Shown here piece by piece: positions 51,408 to 59,366 of a stretch of 64,000 nt of DNA; the stretch's first letter is position 1, and the number at the start of each line of letters is the position of its first letter. The position numbers were made by a program, and so were the translations under genes. Origin of the DNA: Halosaccharopolyspora lacisalsi (GTDB lineage: Bacteria; Actinomycetota; Actinomycetes; Mycobacteriales; Pseudonocardiaceae). The notes under the pieces were generated by a model, which worked only from the letters and a program-made list of their open reading frames with translations, was not told the DNA's origin and did not search any database. The DNA lies in assembly GCF_014137975.1 (NCBI RefSeq), contig NZ_JACGWZ010000005.1:248001-312000 (forward strand), read 5' to 3'.

Positions 51408-52775
51408 TTGTCCAGCTTTCCACGCCAGGAGGATCCGGCCACGCTCGGTGAGCTGACCGGGGTTCGCTCCAGCAAGCACTCCTTCTATCCGGAGTACCGT
51501 CGGTCCAACGAACGCCTCGCACATACCGTGCAGGCGCTCGACGAGATCTCCCGAGCGCTGGTGCGCTCGGCCGAAGGGCCACGTGCGCTGGTGGAGGCGG
51601 TCGTCACGGCCGCTTCCGAGCACCTGCACGCGCAATGGGTGCTACTCGCGGTGTCGGACGGGACTCTGAGCGGTATGCGGCCCGGCCATCTGCTCTACTT
51701 CCACGGGGAACTCATCGACCGAGAGGACGAGCTGCCCTCCGAAGTGCGCGAATACTTGCATGTGGTGCGCACGCGACCGTCGGAGCTCGAGCCTTGTTCG
51801 GAGGGCACGGGTCGGGTGCGGGCACCGATGATGTTGGAGGACGAACCCGTCGGAGGCATCGTGGCGCTGGCCGGGGAGGACGTGCACGTCGCCGACACCG
51901 ATTTGGCGATCATGCGGGTACTCGCCAACCAGGCCGCGGTGGCACTGTACAACTCGCACCTGTTCCACACGGCCGCGCAACTGCGTGGACGGGCGGACCA
52001 ACTCAACGAGGAGGCTTCGCGGCAGGCCAAGCACCTCGTCGAGAGCCGGGCCGAACTCGAACAGGTGCAGCGCAGGCTGACGGCGGCGATCCAGCGTCAG
52101 GTGATCGACGAGGAACGGCATCGGATCGCGCGGGAACTGCACGACAGCGTGTCTCAGGCGGTGCTCAGCGCCGGGATGATCGTCGAGGTCTGCCGGTCGG
52201 AGCTGGAAGGACTGGACGGTCCGGCCGCGGAGGTCGCCCAGCGCCTGTTTCCGGCCAAGGAGCTGACGCAGCAGGCGGTGTCCCAGTTGCGCTCGGCGAT
52301 CTATGCCCTGCACAACGCCGCCGACGAAGTTCCGGGTTCGCTCCCCGTGCTGCTCGAGCGGCTGTCGCACGTGCACCTGCCCACCGACGTCGAGGTGACG
52401 GTGCGCATCGAGGGCGACGCGATTCCGTTGCCGTCGACGATCGAGCACTCGATGCTGCGCCTGACCGGTGAGGCGCTGTTCAACACCGCGACGCACTCCG
52501 ATGCGGACCGAGCGTTGGTGCACTTGTCGTACGAGGTGGGCCGGGTGGTGCTTTCCGTCGCCGACGACGGCAACGGTGATCCGGAGAAGCTTCGGCGATC
52601 CCTGAGGTTCGCGAGCACGAGCGAGTTCAGCGGGAACCACTGTGGGTTGGTGAACATGTCGGGACGTGCCGAGGAGATGGGGGGGCGATTGGACATACGG
52701 CGAGCTGAGCTGGGCGGTGTGCTCGTGTGGCTGGAAGTGCCGCTGCCGTTGACGGAGAGGGAGCTCGATGATTGA
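51408..52775 (+). CDS. madS: GAF-domain sensor histidine kinase (MadS-type)
   Basis: 455 residues from TTG 51408, with GTGAGG 6 bp upstream; GTG 51396 is an alternative. A GAF domain lies at ~55-195 (EHLHAQWVLLAVSDGTLSG and LANQAAVALYNSHLF), then a coiled helix and a HisKA_3 dimerisation segment with the phospho-His in RHRIARELHDSVSQAV. HATPase ends with HCGLVNMSGRAEEMGGRL. No transmembrane helix, so a cytosolic sensor. It overlaps the regulator gene by 8 bases. Predicted to sense an alcohol, aldehyde or redox state and to phosphorylate MadR. The family name follows actinobacterial annotation of alcohol-degradation kinases. Confidence 0.8.
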   Translation: MSSFPRQEDPATLGELTGVRSSKHSFYPEYRRSNERLAHTVQALDEISRALVRSAEGPRALVEAVVTAASEHLHAQWVLLAVSDGTLSGMRPGHLLYFHGELIDREDELPSEVREYLHVVRTRPSELEPCSEGTGRVRAPMMLEDEPVGGIVALAGEDVHVADTDLAIMRVLANQAAVALYNSHLFHTAAQLRGRADQLNEEASRQAKHLVESRAELEQVQRRLTAAIQRQVIDEERHRIARELHDSVSQAVLSAGMIVEVCRSELEGLDGPAAEVAQRLFPAKELTQQAVSQLRSAIYALHNAADEVPGSLPVLLERLSHVHLPTDVEVTVRIEGDAIPLPSTIEHSMLRLTGEALFNTATHSDADRALVHLSYEVGRVVLSVADDGNGDPEKLRRSLRFASTSEFSGNHCGLVNMSGRAEEMGGRLDIRRAELGGVLVWLEVPLPLTERELDD

Positions 52776-53451
52776 GGCCACGAGCCGCAAGAGGGGGGCG
52801 TACGACGCCGGCTCGGCCGGCGAGGTGCGGATCATGCTGGTCGACGACCACGCCATCGTCCGGCAGGGCCTGCGCGCCGTCCTGGAACGCGAGCACGATC
52901 TCGTCGTGGTCGGTGAAGCGTCCACCGCCGACGAGGCGTTGGCGTTCGTGGGTCGGTGCGAACCGGTGGTCGTGCTGCTCGACCTCAAGCTCTCCTCCGG
53001 TGACGACACCGAGGGACTGCAGCTGTGCGAGGAGCTGACCCGGTCCCACGAGTCGCTCGAAGTGCTCGTGCTCACCACGTTCCTGGAGGACAAGCTCGTC
53101 GTCGAGGCTCTGCAGCGGGGTGCGCGGGGATACGTCGTGAAGGACGTCGACACCACCGAGCTGGTGCACTCGATCCGCGCGGTGGCGCGCAAGGAGACCG
53201 CGTTCGACTCGAGGTCGGCGGCGGCCATGGCGCATTCGATCAGCAATCCGGAGAGTTCGCCGGACCTCACCTCTCGGGAGCTGCGTGTGCTCGACCTGTT
53301 GGCGCGCGGGCTGAGCAACCGCGAAATCGGCGGGGAGCTCTACATCTCGGAGACGACCGTGAAGTTCCACGTGCGCAACATCATGCGCAAGCTCTCGGTG
53401 TCCAGCAGGGCCGAGGCCGTCTACACCGCGAGCAAGAGCGGGTTGATATGA
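52768..53451 (+). CDS. madR: NarL-type response regulator (MadR-type)
   Basis: 227 residues; start ATG 52768 overlaps the kinase stop. Receiver domain at ~20-140 with MLVDDHAIVRQGLRAVLE and the phosphoacceptor in VVLLDLKLSSGDD; LuxR HTH at ~165-220 (DLTSRELRVLDLLARGLSNR and TVKFHVRNIMRKLSVSSRAEAV). It would activate or repress alcohol dehydrogenase genes of the island. The palindrome GTGATTCGAATCAC in the mno-mftA promoter is a candidate site. Converges with mftM. Confidence 0.85.
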   Translation: MIEATSRKRGAYDAGSAGEVRIMLVDDHAIVRQGLRAVLEREHDLVVVGEASTADEALAFVGRCEPVVVLLDLKLSSGDDTEGLQLCEELTRSHESLEVLVLTTFLEDKLVVEALQRGARGYVVKDVDTTELVHSIRAVARKETAFDSRSAAAMAHSISNPESSPDLTSRELRVLDLLARGLSNREIGGELYISETTVKFHVRNIMRKLSVSSRAEAVYTASKSGLI

Positions 53452-53543
53452 GGCCGCGGGGGAGAGGTCCGGCGCGCCGCGGTCCGGCGTTCGGGGAGTG
53501 ATGCGTGAAGCGGGGTCCGGGAGGAACGGCGGAGTCCGAGCGC

Positions 53544-54464
53544 TCAGGTGCGACTGAGCACGAGCCAGCCGCCGTGGTGCTCTTCGGTCCGGAACGGATG
53601 GCCGGTGCCGAGCCCCAGCGCGTGCAGCGCGGCCGGATCGAAGGTGCGGAGGTGGCCGTAGGCCATGGTCGGTTCGGTTTCGAAGGGAACCGCGACGACC
53701 ACCTTGTGACGGGCGAGCCGTAGCGCTTCTGCCAGCACGGCCGCACCGTGCTGCGGTTCCAGGTGTTCGAGCAGGTGCACGGCGACGACGGTGTCGACAG
53801 CACCGTCGGGCAGCGGGACCCGTGCCCCGTCGCAGACCAGCGTGCCCAGCGAAAGTCCGCGGCGGCGCGCCATGCTGCGCAGCAGCTCCACCGTCCCCGC
53901 GTTGATGTCGGAGGCGATGACCTCGGTGTTCGTGCGCTCGGCCAGCAGCATCGACAGGAACCCGAAGCAGGAACCCAGTTCGAGGACCCGCCCTTCCGGA
54001 ACGAGTTCCGAGGTTCGACGGTAGACCGGGACGATCTCGTCGATGGAGGAGCAGTGCTCGCGGGGTTCTTGCGACCACTGCAGGCGGATGCGGTCGAGCG
54101 TGTTGCCGTAGAACAGCGACCACGCTTCAACAGGATCGTCCACGGTGGTCTTCACGACTCCGGTGAACACTCGTTCGAACACCTCGGCGCCGCTGAGCCA
54201 TCCCGGTGCGAACAGCTCGTCGGCGAGCAGGCCGGCGAGCTCGTTGCCGAGGTCGTGGGGACGCATACCGTGGCTGACCTGGAGCCGATCCCCGTTGCGG
54301 CGCAAGCAGAAGTGCCGAGTGCTGGTCACCGGCTTCGGGGAGCTGTTCCGGTCCACCGCTGTGCGCCGTACGACCTCCACGAGTCCGTCCGAGTAGTAAC
54401 CGGGTGCGTCCGCGGCGAACGCGTCGATCGATTCCCCGATGGGCAAGGAGCGCGACTTGGTCAC
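53544..54464 (-). CDS. mftM: Mycofactocin oligosaccharide methyltransferase MftM
   Basis: 306 residues from GTG 54464, overlapping the stop of the VWA gene by 4 bases. SAM-binding class I methyltransferase: GRVLELGSCFGFLSMLLAERT, acidic loop NTEVIASDINAGTVELL, and GAVDTVVAVHLLEHLEPQHG. Upstream region RLQVSHGMRPHDLGNELAGLL is family-specific. In M. smegmatis MftM (MSMEG_6237) methylates the glucose chain of mycofactocin; the same gene neighbourhood (kinase, regulator, Fe-ADH, VWA, MoxR, Mno) supports the assignment. Complete, no signal peptide. Confidence 0.82.
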   Translation of the reverse strand: MTKSRSLPIGESIDAFAADAPGYYSDGLVEVVRRTAVDRNSSPKPVTSTRHFCLRRNGDRLQVSHGMRPHDLGNELAGLLADELFAPGWLSGAEVFERVFTGVVKTTVDDPVEAWSLFYGNTLDRIRLQWSQEPREHCSSIDEIVPVYRRTSELVPEGRVLELGSCFGFLSMLLAERTNTEVIASDINAGTVELLRSMARRRGLSLGTLVCDGARVPLPDGAVDTVVAVHLLEHLEPQHGAAVLAEALRLARHKVVVAVPFETEPTMAYGHLRTFDPAALHALGLGTGHPFRTEEHHGGWLVLSRT

Positions 54465-55981
54465 AGTCCGGTCACCTCCGTGGCCATTCGGTCCGCGGTG
54501 CGGCGCAGTCCGGTCAGGTCCCGCACCACCTGCACGCGATCGCAGTGCTCGGCGTAGTGCGGCAGGTCGCATCCCCCCAGCCCCCACGAGTAGCGGGGCT
54601 CCGGGGTGAGCCAGATGAGCTCCTTGCACATCCGCGATATCTCCTCCAACGCCGGGAGGTTCGGCGGCAAACCGTTGTTGCGACCGTCGCCCAGGACGAC
54701 GACCGTGGTGCGCCGGTCGAGCGCTCCGCGGAACTCGTCGAGGAAATCGCCGAACACCTGGCCGTAATCGGAGTCGGCGTCGACGTCGAGGGTGTGTCCG
54801 TCGAAGATCAGTCCGAGCGCGTGTTCGGCCGGATGCGCGCTGAACAGCGAGGTGGTCTCGGCGACTTCGGCGACGAAGGCGAAACTGCGCACCTTCCGGA
54901 ACTGGTTCTGCAGACCGTGCACCAGGTGGAGGGTGAACCGGGCGGTGGCGCGCACCGACAGACTCACGTCGGCGAGCACGATCAGCCGCGGTTTGTCCTC
55001 GGTGCGGCGCACCGTGATCGGGCGGAACGGCACCCCGTCGAAGCGCATGTTGCGGCGCATGGTCCGGGCCGAGTCGATACGCCCCCGGGTGGAGACCACG
55101 CGGCGGCTGGTGAGCCCGCCGCGCAGGGTCTGCGCGAGCTGGTTCAGCGAATCCTCGAGTTCCTCGCGCTCGCCGTGGTCGATCCGGTCCAACACGGACG
55201 GATCGTTGAGTGCGCCGTCGGTGCGCTCTCCTGCGGCGAGCAGCCGCGCGATGTGTTGTTCCAGCGCTTCGGGCAGGTTCTTCAGCACCCCGGACAGCCG
55301 TTCGCGCAGCGCGGCGGCATCGTCGATGTCCCCGTCGTCCTGCCCGCCGTCGGGGTCGGTCAACGGGGAGAGCCAGCCCAGCAAAGCGTCCTGCTGCTGG
55401 TCGGTCAGGTCGGCGTCGATGCGGTGCGCGTTGGCCGACGACAACTCCCCGGGCGGCGGTGTGCCACCCATGCGGTCGGTTTCCAGCTGTACGTGGTCGC
55501 TGTTGCCGATGCCGGCCACGTCGTCCTGGGAGAGCACGAGCTCGTCCTCGGAGTCGGAGCTCATGTTGATCGGGTTCAGCTCCGGATGCGGGCTGTAGCG
55601 TTCGATGAGGTCGTTGTCGTCGAACAGCTCGCCGACTTCCGCGTCCGGGCTTTCCATGTCCGCGCGCGGCGGGCGCTGTTCCACATCGCCGAGGGTGAAA
55701 TCCTCCAGAGCCGCGCCCGCCGCCCGCTCCGGCTCCTCATCGGTGTCCTCGACGGAGGCGGCCGGTGCCGCGACGAAGATGGCGGCGAACAGCTCGTCGA
55801 ACACCGGATCGTCGCGCTGGTCCTTGATCAGCGCGCTGCGCAGCGTCTCCCGGAACACCGTGCGGTCGGCCAGCACCCCCGGTGCACACAGCCCGCGCAG
55901 CGCGTCGAGCACTTCGGAGACCGAGAGGCGCACACCGCGCGTCCGCAGCAGACGGGCGAAACGCAACACCGTGGACGTCAT
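54461..55981 (-). CDS. VWA-domain protein (CoxE-like) of the methanol dehydrogenase operon
   Basis: 506 residues from ATG 55981 (longer reading to 56050 rejected). N-terminal helical part MTSTVLRFARLLRTRGVRLSV; a long acidic linker at ~85-260; C-terminal VWA domain with a DxSxS metal motif (VLADVSLSVRATARFTLHLVHGL, cited for position ~335-355). VWA/MoxR pairs act as enzyme-maturation chaperones, e.g. metal insertion or activation of dehydrogenases. Its ATP partner is the MoxR gene directly upstream. Downstream coupling to mftM by a 4-bp overlap. Confidence 0.82.
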   Translation of the reverse strand: MTSTVLRFARLLRTRGVRLSVSEVLDALRGLCAPGVLADRTVFRETLRSALIKDQRDDPVFDELFAAIFVAAPAASVEDTDEEPERAAGAALEDFTLGDVEQRPPRADMESPDAEVGELFDDNDLIERYSPHPELNPINMSSDSEDELVLSQDDVAGIGNSDHVQLETDRMGGTPPPGELSSANAHRIDADLTDQQQDALLGWLSPLTDPDGGQDDGDIDDAAALRERLSGVLKNLPEALEQHIARLLAAGERTDGALNDPSVLDRIDHGEREELEDSLNQLAQTLRGGLTSRRVVSTRGRIDSARTMRRNMRFDGVPFRPITVRRTEDKPRLIVLADVSLSVRATARFTLHLVHGLQNQFRKVRSFAFVAEVAETTSLFSAHPAEHALGLIFDGHTLDVDADSDYGQVFGDFLDEFRGALDRRTTVVVLGDGRNNGLPPNLPALEEISRMCKELIWLTPEPRYSWGLGGCDLPHYAEHCDRVQVVRDLTGLRRTADRMATEVTGL

Positions 55982-55991
55982 ACCCGCTCCT

Positions 55992-57140
55992 TCACTCGTT
56001 CCCGCGGCGGCGGAACTTGGAGGTGAACGACCGTTCCCCCTGGCCGGCACTCACCCGTGGCGGCGCGGGGTGGCCGCCGTCGCCGGGCTGGCTGCGTTCC
56101 CCGTAGGTGCCGGGGCCGTGCCTCCCCGGTTCGTCCTTGGCGCTGCGCACCTCTCGGCCGTCCCGGTCGGCCGGACGGGCGGTGCCGGCGAGTGCCGCGC
56201 CGGCGGACGCGGGGCTTTCGCCTTTGACGAGCTCGTCCAGCTGCTCACGGGCGCGGGCGAGGTCCTTGTCGTACTTGAGCACCACCGACAGCGTGGATTC
56301 GAGTTCCTCGGTGCCGAGTTCGGCGATGCCCAGCACGGTCAGCGTGCGCGCCCAGTCGACCGCTTCCGAGATGCTCGGCGGTTTTCGCAGGTCCAGTTCA
56401 CGCAAGCCGCGCACCACCTGCACCAGGTGCTCGGTCAGCGCGTCGCCGAGTCCGGTGCTCTTGGACCGGATGATCTCCAGTTCACGCTCGGCATCGGGGT
56501 AGTCGAGAAACAGGTGCAGGCAGCGACGCTTCAGCGCCGAGGACAGCTCGCGGGTGTTGTTCGAGGTCAGGACCACGTACGGCGGGTGCTGCGCGATGAA
56601 GGTGCCGAGTTCGGGTATGGAGATCTGCCCTTCGGCGAGGATTTCCAGCAGTACCGCTTCCAGCGCCTCGTCGGAGCGGTCGATCTCGTCGACGAGCAGC
56701 ACCACCGGAGTCTCCGAGCGGATCGCTTCGAGCAGCGGCCGCGTGGACAGGAAGCGTTCGGAGAAGAACACGTCCTCGTGCGCACCGATCTCCTCGACCG
56801 CCCCGGCGATGTCGGTGGAGCTTCCGACGATCTCGCCGATCTTCTCCCGCAGCATCTGGGTGTAGAGCATCTGCTTGCCGTAGTCCCACTCGTACAGGGC
56901 CCGGCTCTCGTCCTGCCCCTCGTAGCACTGCAGCCGCACCATGCGCCGCCCGGTGGTCTCGGCCAGGGCGCGGGCGAGTTCGGTTTTGCCGACGCCGGCG
57001 GGGCCTTCCAGCAGCACGGGCTTTTCGAGCCGGGTCTGCAGGTACACGGTGGTGGCCAGTCTGCGGTCGGCCAGATAGCCGACCTCGGCCAGGCTGCTGA
57101 TGGTGTGCTCGACGGAGTCGAAGCTCGGCGTGGGACTCAC
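55992..57140 (-). CDS. MoxR-type AAA+ ATPase
   Basis: 382 residues from GTG 57140. Walker A VLLEGPAGVGKTELARAL (~40-57), Walker B VVLLVDEIDRSDEA, and sensor-1 VVLTSNNTRELSSALKRR. The C-terminal 70 residues (GESPASAGAALAGTARPADRD) are low-complexity and proline/glycine-rich, probably disordered. MoxR ATPases with VWA partners remodel client enzymes and insert cofactors. The gene sits just downstream of mno, so the client is probably the alcohol dehydrogenase. 10 bp separate it from the VWA gene. Confidence 0.88.
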   Translation of the reverse strand: MSPTPSFDSVEHTISSLAEVGYLADRRLATTVYLQTRLEKPVLLEGPAGVGKTELARALAETTGRRMVRLQCYEGQDESRALYEWDYGKQMLYTQMLREKIGEIVGSSTDIAGAVEEIGAHEDVFFSERFLSTRPLLEAIRSETPVVLLVDEIDRSDEALEAVLLEILAEGQISIPELGTFIAQHPPYVVLTSNNTRELSSALKRRCLHLFLDYPDAERELEIIRSKSTGLGDALTEHLVQVVRGLRELDLRKPPSISEAVDWARTLTVLGIAELGTEELESTLSVVLKYDKDLARAREQLDELVKGESPASAGAALAGTARPADRDGREVRSAKDEPGRHGPGTYGERSQPGDGGHPAPPRVSAGQGERSFTSKFRRRGNE

Positions 57141-57175
57141 GGACTCGCCTTTCCACGTGGTTTCCGGTAGGGCGG

Positions 57176-57212
57176 ACCGGCGCCCGCCCGGCTGCTGCGG
57201 GCGGGCGCCGGT
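57176..57212 (-). terminator. Terminator or attenuator after mno
   Basis: Perfect 14-bp stem ACCGGCGCCCGCCC / GGGCGGGCGCCGGT with a 9-nt loop, 11 bp beyond the mno stop on the minus strand. It lies between mno and the MoxR gene, so it could set a lower level for the downstream chaperone genes. Confidence 0.65.
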
Positions 57213-57223
57213 GGCGGGTGCTG

Positions 57224-58516
57224 TCAGGTCAGCAGGTCGTCGAGATCGCCGTTGAACGCGTGCTCCACGACCGGGCGCACCGTTTCGAAGGTGGTTTCCT
57301 TCGGATTGCCGGGCGTGCAGCTGTCCCCGAGGATGTGCTGCGACACGCGGTCCACGTCGTCCTTGTCGCCCTTGATCGTGGTCCGCTTCTCGTAGAACTT
57401 CGTGGGGCCCTGACCGAGCCGGTTCTTCTCGTGGGTTTCCTGGTTGATGTCGGTGAACTTCTCCGTGATTCCCACGTCGCGCAGCAGCCGGACCGCGGCG
57501 GCCACGGCGGCGTCGGCGGCCTTCACGTCGTTCATCCCCGTGGTGTCCACGCCGAGCGCCTCGGCGAGCTTGGCGTACTGCTTGTAGGCCACCGGCAGGT
57601 TCCAGGCCCACACGCGCGGCAGCGCGATCGCGTTGTTCAACCCGTGGTGGGTGTCGTAGAAGGCGCTGACCGCGTGCGAGATCGAGTGCACCACGCCGAG
57701 GCCACCGGAGTTGAACGCCTGCCCGGCGATGTACTGGGCGTACATCATGCCCTCGCGGGCGGCCAGGTTCTGCCCGTTCCACGTGGCGGTGCGCAGATGC
57801 TCACCCACGAGTTCGGCGGCGTGGCGCGCTTGCCCCAGGGCGGGGGTGAAGTCGAGCCGGGCGACGTAGGGCTCGGAGGCGTGCGCGAGGACGTCGAAAC
57901 CGCACTGCGCGGTGAAGTGGGTGGGCAGGTCGTAGTACAGCACCGGATCATCGATGGCCAGCGTGGTCACCGAGTGGTCGTCGAAGGCGACGTACTTGTG
58001 CGGGTTGTCCGGGTCGGTGGTGGTGTCGGTGATGACGTAGGCCCACGAGGTCTCCGAACCGGTGCCTGCCGTGGTGGACACGGCGATGTGCGGCGGGTTC
58101 TTGGAGTTCTCGCTCTTGTTGAAGCCCTCGAACTCGTTGACGTTGCGCCCGTCGTGGGCCACCGAGATCCGCGCGCCCTTGCACGCGTCGTGCGAGGAAC
58201 CACCGCCGATGGAGACGAATCCGTCGCACTTGTTCTCCTGGTAGAGCTGCACCGAATCCATGACGTTGTAGTCCTTCGGATTCGACTCCACCTTGTCGTA
58301 CAGGACCGGTTCGAGCCCGTGGTACTTCAGCGACTCGAAGATCTTGTGCACGATGTCGGTTCCGCGCAGTCCGGAGGTCATCACCAGCGGGCGGCGCATC
58401 CCGATGTTGAGGGCCTCCGGGCCGATCATCTCGTGTGATCCCGGACCGAGCAGTGCCCGGGGCATCGGGTGGAACTCCTTGAGCGGGAAGGGCTTGAACA
58501 GCTCTTCTACCTGCAT
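57224..58516 (-). CDS. mno: NDMA-dependent methanol/alcohol dehydrogenase Mno
   Basis: 430 residues from ATG 58516, with GAGGAAAA upstream. Iron-type group III fold: VSIGGGSSHDACKGARISVA, STTAGTGSETSWAYVI and metal-region HAVSAFYDTHHGLNNAIALP. The start MQVEELFKPFPLKEFHPMPRALLG and the long C-terminus (FTDINQETHEKNRLGQGPTKFYEKR) identify the actinobacterial NDMA-dependent methanol dehydrogenase, which keeps NADP(H) tightly bound and passes hydride to mycofactocin in vivo. Oxidises methanol or small alcohols to aldehydes. Divergent from the mycofactocin genes and read together with MoxR/VWA. Confidence 0.9.
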   Translation of the reverse strand: MQVEELFKPFPLKEFHPMPRALLGPGSHEMIGPEALNIGMRRPLVMTSGLRGTDIVHKIFESLKYHGLEPVLYDKVESNPKDYNVMDSVQLYQENKCDGFVSIGGGSSHDACKGARISVAHDGRNVNEFEGFNKSENSKNPPHIAVSTTAGTGSETSWAYVITDTTTDPDNPHKYVAFDDHSVTTLAIDDPVLYYDLPTHFTAQCGFDVLAHASEPYVARLDFTPALGQARHAAELVGEHLRTATWNGQNLAAREGMMYAQYIAGQAFNSGGLGVVHSISHAVSAFYDTHHGLNNAIALPRVWAWNLPVAYKQYAKLAEALGVDTTGMNDVKAADAAVAAAVRLLRDVGITEKFTDINQETHEKNRLGQGPTKFYEKRTTIKGDKDDVDRVSQHILGDSCTPGNPKETTFETVRPVVEHAFNGDLDDLLT

Positions 58517-58919
58517 TCGTTTTCCTCTCGTCGCACGTCCGGTGTTCGCCTTCGCGAATTCCTCGCCGGTTTCCGTGATTCGAATCACTCGAGAGGGACG
58601 GTAGGGCGGTTCGTCGGCGGTGCGGAAGGCATCGCGACCGGAACCGCCGAGTCGGTGAGTCAGGAATGCCCGACCGGTCCGGCGGGGGACTGACCGAACG
58701 GAGGGGATTCGGCGTCCGGACACCGTTCGGCGGATCGCCCCGGAGGGCGTTTTCACTGCTCCGGCTGCTTCTCGGACGAACGGGACAGTGCCCTACCTGA
58801 CTGAACGGACGGGGAGGTGACGACCGTTGGCACGGCGACCGGCCACCGTGTCCCGGGCTAGCTTCGGTGGCGTCGGTGCGAACCACGTCACACCGCTCGA
58901 TGGATCAGGAGGACGTGCG
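58517..58919. promoter_or_regulatory. mno-mftA divergent regulatory region
   Basis: 403 bp without genes. It holds a perfect palindrome (58575-58588) 59 bp upstream of mno and, near the mftA start, the ribosome binding site AGGAGG at 58908-58913. No mftR gene or obvious TetR operator is seen. Confidence 0.6.
58575..58588. promoter_or_regulatory. Perfect palindrome upstream of mno
   Basis: GTGATTCGAATCAC, 14-bp perfect palindrome, 59 bp upstream of the mno ATG and 330 bp upstream of mftA. A candidate site for the MadR-like regulator of the island. Confidence 0.55.
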
Positions 58920-59024
58920 ATGAGTGAGCAGAACGATTCCGAGCAGCCGGCGCCCGAGGACGTCGCCGCTGAGGACCTCCTCGTCGAGGAGGTCTCGATC
59001 GACGGGATGTGCGGTGTCTACTGA
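58920..59024 (+). CDS. mftA: Mycofactocin precursor peptide MftA
   Basis: 34 residues from ATG 58920; the in-frame upstream extension is rejected because AGGAGG sits 7 nt before this ATG. Acidic leader (MSEQNDSEQPAPEDVAAEDLL) and the conserved core ending IDGMCGVY. The terminal Val-Tyr is decarboxylated and crosslinked by MftC and later cleaved from the leader by MftE, giving the redox-active core. Stop overlaps the mftB start. Length and tail match the family exactly. Confidence 0.97.
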   Translation: MSEQNDSEQPAPEDVAAEDLLVEEVSIDGMCGVY

Positions 59025-59328
59025 GGCCCGCTCCTCCGGGGTCGCGGCGGCCCCGGAGGAGCCCGCCCCGGTGTTCGACCCGGACGGTCCCTACCGGCTG
59101 AGCCCGAACGTGTCATTGCGCCCCGAACGCTTCGGGGCGCTGGCCTACCACTTCGGCACCCGCAAACTCTCGTTCATGAAAACGCCGCAACTGGTCGAGA
59201 TCGTGCGGGAACTGACCCGGCACCCCTCGGCCCGGTCGGCCGTGAGCCACCTGTCCGGGGCCGAGCAGACGAGCTACCTCAAGGCCCTGGCCTCGCTGGC
59301 GCACGCGGGCATGATCGTGCCCGCGTGA
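59014..59328 (+). CDS. mftB: Mycofactocin binding protein MftB
   Basis: 104 residues from GTG 59014 (MSTEARSSG), overlapping mftA by 11 bases. A PqqD-like RiPP recognition element is seen in YRLSPNVSLRPERFGALAYHFGTRKLSF, followed by a helical part ending LASLAHAGMIVPA. MftB binds the MftA leader and delivers it to MftC. Complete. The GTGA overlap with a possible GTG of mftC shows tight coupling. Confidence 0.93.
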   Translation: MSTEARSSGVAAAPEEPAPVFDPDGPYRLSPNVSLRPERFGALAYHFGTRKLSFMKTPQLVEIVRELTRHPSARSAVSHLSGAEQTSYLKALASLAHAGMIVPA

Positions 59329-59366
59329 ACGCCGTTCCCCTCGCAGCAGCCGCGAAAGGTCGATGC

